NCBI RefSeq assembly: GCF_014805625.2
Contig: NW_023998416.1
Location: 32,579,490 to 32,643,489, forward strand
Length of the DNA: 64,000 bases
Source of the DNA: Glossina fuscipes
Lineage: Eukaryota > Arthropoda > Insecta > Diptera > Glossinidae
Reading direction: 5' to 3'
Both the position numbers and the translations under genes were made by a program. Below the pieces are notes generated by a model. That model ran no database searches and was not told where the DNA came from. It saw only the letters and a program-made list of their open reading frames with translations. Shown piece after piece: positions 58,371 through 64,000 of the stretch (the stretch's first letter is position 1; every line of letters begins with the position of its first letter).

Positions 58371-59402
58371 AGTGTTTCTTGTTGGCTCTGCGAGCGCTTT
58401 GGTCATGCAAAGTGTGCCGGTATTCTCGGCCGTGCTGCTGACGCAGTCGCTGACCCTTCTAAGGGCTTAAGATGGTCATGTCCTGACTGTAGGCAACGGC
58501 ACATTGATTTTTATAAACTTTTCATGGAGACGCGAAACGGTTTCTCGAAATTGAGTAGAAATCTCGGCTCCTTGTGGGAGAAGTTTGAGCTAATTAAGTC
58601 TGGATTTGATGGGTGTCGTTTTGTTGAGCACTGATTTTCTACCCAAGCCAGAAAAATAGCAACCCGCAGCGTAGCGTGTGGGGCGTCACCTTTGAGTTAC
58701 TCTAAATCTGATTCGTTGGTTCAAGTTACCGCTCGCTCTTACTCTAAAATGAACGTTAATGTTTCCGATATTGTTGAGTCGGTCGGTAACAAAATAGTTA
58801 CAAACAAGCCGGCAAGTTCTTCTGTTTTAAGCTACGCTAAAGTGGCAAGGGTATCTCCGCCCAGGGCCGCCACTCACTCTAATCAAGCGCCATCGCCTAA
58901 AAATAATAAAGAGAAAAATAAATCATCCTCTCCCCCTGGCTGTTCGAATGTGAACGCTGGTCACCAGACTGGGCAAGTCGCATAAGTTGCTGGTGCAAGG
59001 GCGATAACGCCATCTATATTCTCCCCAACTCTAAACTCCCCAACCCCCGTGAACTCTCCTGTTCCAAGTAATGACATTTGCTTGATGGCAGTTCCTCCCA
59101 GAAAAGCAATATTTGATAACATAAAAAGTTATCGGGCGGCGAAAGTCCCATCTGTCAACTTAAAGCGCGTTAGCATTTTCAGAATGGCTCCTTCTCAATA
59201 TAGGGCAATCTCCTTTTTTAAAATACTAGTTCCGACTGAAAACAGTGATATATTGTTAAACAAACCACTGTGGCCAGTAAGATCTTTAATTAAGGAATTT
59301 ATCCGGCGAGATCCTCCCCGTAATACCAAAGAAATAGTCTTTTCGCCTTCAAAAACTAAATGTTTCTTCAGGCCCATTATCTCTCATTTATCAAAATGTT
59401 AG
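58371..59402 (+). pseudogene. LINE ORF1 (nucleic-acid-binding protein) with two internal stops
   Basis: One frame runs from 58371 to the TAG at 59400 with only two interruptions, TGA at 58632 and TAA at 58983. The N-terminal part shows a zinc-finger remnant C-W-L-C ... HAKCAG ... LRWSCPDC, the second half of a PHD finger as found in CR1-clade ORF1 proteins; the first ligands are not visible. A Ser/Pro/Asn-rich linker follows (58690-58980). The C-terminal part ('KRVSIFRMAPSQYRAI', 'FKILVP', 'LLNKPLWPVRSLIKEF') fits the conserved C-terminal domain of these proteins. No intact ATG start was found. Confidence 0.65.
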
Positions 59403-62181
59403 GGGCCTTAATTCAAAAATTCGTTCTACTTTTCTAAATTCAGTGAGCACAGAGTTTTTGGCTAAGACCCGATCTTCATTGGTCGGAACTTTTTCACAAT
59501 TCTTTCCAATTCTTTAGAAAGGATCGACTGAATCGCATTGGTGGTGGTGTATTAATTGCCATATCTGCGTCAGTCCCGTCCAATTCAATAGAATTTCCCA
59601 CTTTTCCTGACGTTGAATTTATCGCCATTTTTGCGAAAACGCCTAATAAATAGCTATTTGTTACCTGCTCCTATATTCCCCCAAATTCTGATATCTCCAT
59701 TTACAAGAAACACGCAGCCCTCATTTGTGAAGTGGCCAAGCGGTCTGGACCTACCGACTTGGTCGTTGTATTGGTTGACTTCAACTTGCTTCAAGTCACT
59801 TGGTGTAACAGTGACAATTCTGGCTGTTTGTTTCCTATTTCAACGTCTGATTGGGCTGTTGTGTTCTTTAATGAATTGTTTTATCACAATTTGGTTCAAT
59901 ATAATCGTACCCCTAATTGTAATGGTAGACTGCTGGATCTCTGGTTTGCCAACTCTCCTGAGATTAACGTAAATCGTTGTCCACCTTTTAGTTTTAGTTT
60001 ACCTGAGGACCCTTATCATCCATCAATGTGCATTGCCTTTCATCATAAGCATGATGGTTCGTTGAACTGCCTTAATGTGCTAAATCAAACTTTTTTAAGT
60101 AAATATTATGATTTTCATAAAATCAATATTGTATTGCTAAAACATCGTCTTTCACATATGAGACTTGATTTCTCAATTGGAAGTATTGAAAGCTTACTGT
60201 CATCGTTCTACAATACATTAAATCTAGCTATTGCTGCATCTGCTCCGATCAAGCAGTGCCAACCTCGAAGCAGGTGTCTCCCGTGGTTTAATAAGACAAT
60301 TAAATATTACAAGAATTGAAAAAACACGCTATTTTAAAAATATTCGAAAAGTGGCTCTGCGCTCGACTATTTCGCTTACTCGGTGGCGAGGCATAAATTT
60401 AACTGCCTCAACCATCATTATTACTGCAGATACCTTCAGTTCATTAAATCCTCTCTGCTTGCTAATCCCAAATATTTTTTTAAATTTGTTAACTCGAAAA
60501 GAAAAATTTTCACATATCCCTCTCATGTTTCTTTTAATGGCTCTGATTCATCGGATGATTTTGAAATCTCAAATCTGTTTACGGAGTATTTCCGACGAAA
60601 CTTTTCGATTGCTAATTTCGATTTATCAGCAAACTACCCATATCCTATAACTAACTCGGTTTCAATTCCTAACTTGATTATTTCGGAAGATGACGTTTTT
60701 AATGAGTTGTGTTCTTTAAAATATAGTTGTGCGCCTGGACCTGATGGAATTCCATCATGTGTACTTAAATCTTGCGCTGTCGAGTTATGTGGTTTGATCT
60801 CAAATATTTTTAACCTGTCCTGTCTCCTGTTGGGAGAGTAGTTTTCTTATTCTTAACCACAAAAGTGGAAGTAGACAATTTGTTGAGAACTACAGAGGTA
60901 TAGCCAAGTTGAGTGTCTTGCCCAAGTTGTTCGAGCGAATTGTGACTCAGCATTTGGCCTTTGCCATTAATTCGTATATTCCTCGGCACCAGCACGGCTT
61001 TCGGAAAAGACGATCTACAGTCACCAACTTGTTAGAGTTCACTTGTCATGTTTTCAAGGCTTTTTCTAGTGGGTCTCGCACAGATGTTATTTATACTGAT
61101 TTAAGCAAAGCAAAGATGTTATTTACACTGATTTAAGCAAAGCAACTTACTTATCTTTAAAATCCAAGCCTCTGGTTTCCCTTTCTATTTAGTGAAATGG
61201 ATAAGCTCTTATCTGCACAATAGATCCTTCAGGGTTTTGTTCAACTTCATGACCTCGGATGAATTCCCCGTGATGTCTGGCGTACCTCAAGGACGTCACT
61301 TAGGTCCCATTTTATTTAAATTGTACATCAATGATCTACCATCGGTGGTTAACGCCAGCCAGATCTTAATGTATGCTGATGATGTGAAACTGTTTTATTC
61401 CTTCTCTGTTGAATCGCATTCACATCAGCTTCAAGGTGACTTGGATAATTTTGTTGTATGGTGCTCTTTGAATCTTCTAAAACTAAACCTGAGTAAATGT
61501 AAGAAGCTTTCTTTCTCAAGAAGAAAGTCATTCATTACTCAGTATTTCATAGATTCGCATAAGTTGGAGGACGTCGATTCGATCATAGATTTAGGCGTTC
61601 TATTTGATCATAGGTTACGTTTCAACTTGCATATTGAGCTCTCGATAAGCAAAGCTAGGGCCGCGCTTGGTTTTATAAAAAGGTGGTCCAAAGAGCTTGA
61701 TGATCTCTACATTACGAAAAGGCTGTACATGTGTTTGGTTAGACCCATACTCGAGAATGCCTCTGTTGTGTGGGCTCCTTCATATAGGTGCTATGCAGAT
61801 TCAATTGAATCTGTTCAAAAGCAATTCTTGCTGTTTGTCCTTAGAAATTTCGGTTGGGATCCGATTGCCTCTCTTCCTCCCTATGAAAATAGGTTGCTTC
61901 TGCTATCCTTACCGTCTCTTGAGAAACGTAGGTTTGTTCTTGGCGTTTCCTTCGTAATCAAAGTAATAAATGGTGCTATTGACTCGCCTTCATTACTTGG
62001 TGAAATAAGCTTTAATGTCCCTAACGGCTTCTCTAGGCAGTTTATCTTGGTTAAGCTTAGTCAGTGTAAATATAATTATGAGCTGTTTAATCCGCTTACA
62101 GTAGTTTGTAAGGACCTAAATGTCGTATTTAAATTAGCTTTTATCCTAAAAGATCGTTACGTTTCGAAAATGAATTATTGA
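59386..62181 (+). pseudogene. LINE ORF2: endonuclease and reverse transcriptase, broken
   Basis: ORF2 overlaps the end of ORF1. Endonuclease: 'YQNVRGLNSKIRS' (59389), 'GGGVLIAI' (59540), 'SYIPPNS' (59670), 'LVVVLVDFNL' (59760; family usually has GDFN), 'EDPYHPS' (60007). RT: 'CAPGPDGIPSCVLK' (60730), 'NYRGIAKLSVLPKLFE' (60890), 'RHQHGFRKRRSTVTNLLEF' (60985), motif A 'VIYTDLSKA' (61086), 'SGVPQGRHLGP' (61276; Ser usual where R stands) and catalytic 'YADDVKLF' (61372). The last 329 codons (61192-62181) form one open frame through the thumb region. Frame changes near 59516, 60320-60380, 60840 and 61110, and an in-frame TAG near 59651, inactivate it. Overlapping ORFs in other frames are shadows. 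Confidence 0.75.
61083..61146 (+). repeat. 32-bp tandem duplication in the RT motif A
   Basis: Two 32-bp units (61083-61114 and 61115-61146) differ at two positions. Each contains the codons for the catalytic Asp of motif A (YTDLSKA). Because 32 is not a multiple of three it shifts the reading frame. Sequence that should encode the rest of motif A (usually FD) is lost after the second unit. Confidence 0.85.
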
Positions 62182-62431
62182 CAATTTATTATCGGTTGCC
62201 AGGCTTATGCATGTTTGCGATGGTTTAGGGGTTCATTTGCAATTTGCTCCTGTACCGGTTGTAAGTGTGGCCCTATGCTGATAGTGTACATGCTTTTTTT
62301 TGTTCTTCTTTTTTTTCTTCTTATTTGTTTTATTATACTTATACTAAATTTTATTATTAATTAATATTAGTTTTGCATTAAGAGCCAATTGAACTCGACT
62401 GTTATTTGTTTAGTTGAGTTTCTAGTATAAG

Positions 62432-62436
62432 TGGAA

Positions 62437-62478
<42 letters not shown>
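62432..62478 (+). repeat. (AATA)n tail of the LINE
   Basis: About eleven AATA units end the LINE 3' UTR. This kind of short-repeat tail is known for CR1-clade elements. Confidence 0.85.
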
Positions 62479-62480
<2 letters not shown>

Positions 62481-62623
62481 GAATTGAAACTGAAGATTGA
62501 TTTAATGAAAAGATTTTTTTAAAATTTAATCATCTGTTACCTCACAGGCTAATTTGAAATGTAAATTTGATTTATAATCAGTTCAACTTAAACTTTAGAG
62601 GTATGTACGAGGCTAGATTGAAA
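62477..62623 (+). repeat. Sequence repeated inverted at 38255-38398
   Basis: It begins immediately at the end of the LINE tail ('aatgaattgaaactg') and continues for about 147 bp with high identity to the reverse complement of 38255-38398. It may be the target into which the LINE inserted, or a short element. No terminal inverted repeats were seen. Confidence 0.8.
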
Positions 62624-62637
62624 TTTTAACCTTAAAA

Positions 62638-62760
62638 AAAGTCATTATGAGTCGAAAATTAATCATCGTTAACTATTATCGGTTGCCAAGCTTATGCATG
62701 TTTGCGATGGCTTAGGGGTTCACTTTGGTTTGGTCCTGTACCGGTTGTCTTTAATTTATG
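62638..62760 (+). mobile_element. Second LINE 3'-end fragment
   Basis: It repeats the end of ORF2 and the 3' UTR of the LINE upstream. 'cggttgcca(g/a)gcttatgc', 'atgtttgcgatgg', 'taggggttca' and 'cctgtaccggttgt' occur at about 62190-62260 and again at 62675-62745. This copy is 5' truncated and lacks the AATA tail. Confidence 0.75.
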
Positions 62761-62764
62761 CCGT

Positions 62765-64000
62765 ATGTCGTTTTAAATGAAAATTTTTTGGTATTGAAAC
62801 ATAAGCAAACAAAACGAATCGTTCTTTTTAAATCATCTTAAGCACTTTTCTTTTTGTTGTTGTTTTTCTTGTTCTTTGTCGGTTGAAGCCACACGTTTAT
62901 ACATTCGCAACCCACATATATTGATGTACGGATAGCTCTTTCCTATTGCCATATATCATAAGCCCAATTCACAATATCCGTGACGATCTTGTAACCTTCA
63001 TATGAACTTGCTTCGATTCGGTTTCGTTTAAGTTTTTCTGCTATCATTTAAGTGAGAAAATTATACAAGTTTCGATGATATCTTCTTTTCACAAAATCTT
63101 TTCAATCTCATCGAGAAATTTTGCTTGTGTTTACATAAGTGTGCTTATATATTTATTACTTTCTTATCATTTTTAAATTTCGTCTACCTTTTTACTTATT
63201 TATTGTTTTCATTAAATTTTAATGTGAGTGTAATACCACTGATTCCTTTATTTTGTAATATTAAAAATGAAAAAACTAATCTTTAATGATTGCAACACGT
63301 TAACACAGCTTCCCACAGTCTTCTATTTTACCTTTTTTTTTTGTTTCTAAGATACCAATTTACATTCTTGCCGTAAGGCAGTTTCTTTATTTATTTTTTT
63401 TTTTTTTAACGTGTTTGGCATTCCATATTGCTTTTTTATTTGTTTTAATGCCGACTAAAATGCTTATCACACGATAACGAGGAATAACTAAAACATTTCA
63501 ACTACTAAAAATTTGTGGTTAATGCAGCGTGTGCAGTTTTAATTGCTTTCTTTTATTTTCCTTGCACATTATTTCCTTGCGATTGCTCGCTTCAGGAGGT
63601 AAAACTCGACTCCCCAAACGATCATAAAAACGAAAAAAGCCCACCACCGAATTTCTTCGCATGATTTTTCTCTCTCTCTTCTCTTTTGCATACCTAACGG
63701 GTAGCCCCTATTATGCAGAGAAACAGTGAAATCATGCGATGTCATATAACGGTATGCCGTTATTATGACACTCGTGACAAAAGCATACTGACAGACACTC
63801 CCCCTGAACTATGTTCGCGGACGTTACAAGTAGTGGGGTTAAGGTGCACATGGCTTTTTCAAGCTTTGTGTTGTACCTCTGTGCCTTTGTTGACACTTGT
63901 TAAAATGGATTTTTCAACTCAAGACAAAAGAGAAGAGGGTTAGCCCCATGCATTCTCTCAAACGCATGTTAACAAAGGAGATTAAAATTTCAAAAGCAAA
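62765..64000. other. Non-coding, AT-rich
   Basis: T-runs at 63333-63341 and 63397-63408, and a CT-run at 63669-63680. A 76-codon plus-strand ORF at 63713-63943 (from ATG) has no recognisable domain. No element ends were seen. Confidence 0.5.

Larger units (their letters stand above)
57837..62478 (+). mobile_element. CR1-type non-LTR retrotransposon (LINE), nearly full length, inactive
   Basis: This is about 4.6 kb. The left end is placed at 57837 because TCAGTC, an initiator match, begins the only GC-rich block (GCGCGCGAGATCG) in a T-rich leader, as expected for a LINE internal promoter. The exact 5' end is inferred. Then come a leader of about 530 nt, ORF1 with a PHD-like zinc finger, ORF2 with an APE-type endonuclease and reverse transcriptase, a 3' UTR of about 250 nt, and an AATA microsatellite tail (62432-62478) instead of poly-A. 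The tail and PHD-type ORF1 favour the CR1 clade over Jockey proper. No target-site duplication is obvious. Stops, frameshifts and a 32-bp internal duplication make it inactive. Confidence 0.75.

Overview
This is AT-rich eukaryotic DNA full of microsatellites, homopolymer runs and decayed transposable elements. It looks like higher-fly (brachyceran dipteran) genomic DNA. The supported introns are 60 and 78 nt, start contexts are fly-like, the transposons are of mariner and CR1 type, and two dispersed repeat families carry GACGGACAGAC-type cores. A tephritid fruit fly is plausible, but that is inference. Most of the window holds no ordinary gene. Low gene density and many relics fit heterochromatin, a Y-linked region or very long intergenic/intronic DNA.

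The most important content is a pair of previously unrecognised (to me) paralogous genes on opposite strands, about 10.5 kb apart: 34,321-35,043 (+) and 24,569-23,679 (-). Each has a TATAAATA box and a short first ORF (48 and 44 codons) interrupted at the same place by one small phase-2 intron. Each then has a second ORF (78 and 82 codons). ORF1 products share a C-terminus (KGSRT-x-N ... LE ... VL ... I ... VP, then TGA). ORF2 products share both ends (MV[HY][ST]NR ... and KW ... N-x-M ... NR ... FN-x-LHF) around a diverged middle. In both spliced mRNAs ORF1 starts in the identical weak context TGTCAATG, no AUG occurs until ORF2, and ORF2 starts in a strong context (A at -3, G at +4). This is the layout expected of a dicistronic mRNA read by leaky scanning. 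In both genes the two ORFs also lie in one frame separated by a single TGA, so stop-codon readthrough is an alternative.

Layout. 1-22 kb: non-coding DNA with dispersed repeats A and B, simple repeats and a degenerate GACA-type array. 22.8-25.6 kb: an internally deleted mariner element, the minus-strand dicistronic gene and a mariner 3' end. 26-34 kb: non-coding DNA with repeat B copies and unassigned exon-like pieces. 34.3-35.1 kb: the plus-strand dicistronic gene. 35-54 kb: non-coding DNA, repeat A copies, an AT/poly-T block and two decayed mariner transposases. 54.3-57.8 kb: a minisatellite and a minus-strand cluster of exon-like fragments, one resembling choline/ethanolamine phosphotransferase. 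57.8-62.5 kb: a nearly full-length but broken CR1-type LINE with an AATA-repeat tail, followed by a second LINE 3' fragment and a short sequence repeated inverted at 38.3 kb. 62.8-64 kb: AT-rich non-coding DNA.

No tRNA, rRNA, CRISPR array or bacterial-type operon was seen. All homology statements come from reading motifs by eye, without a database search.
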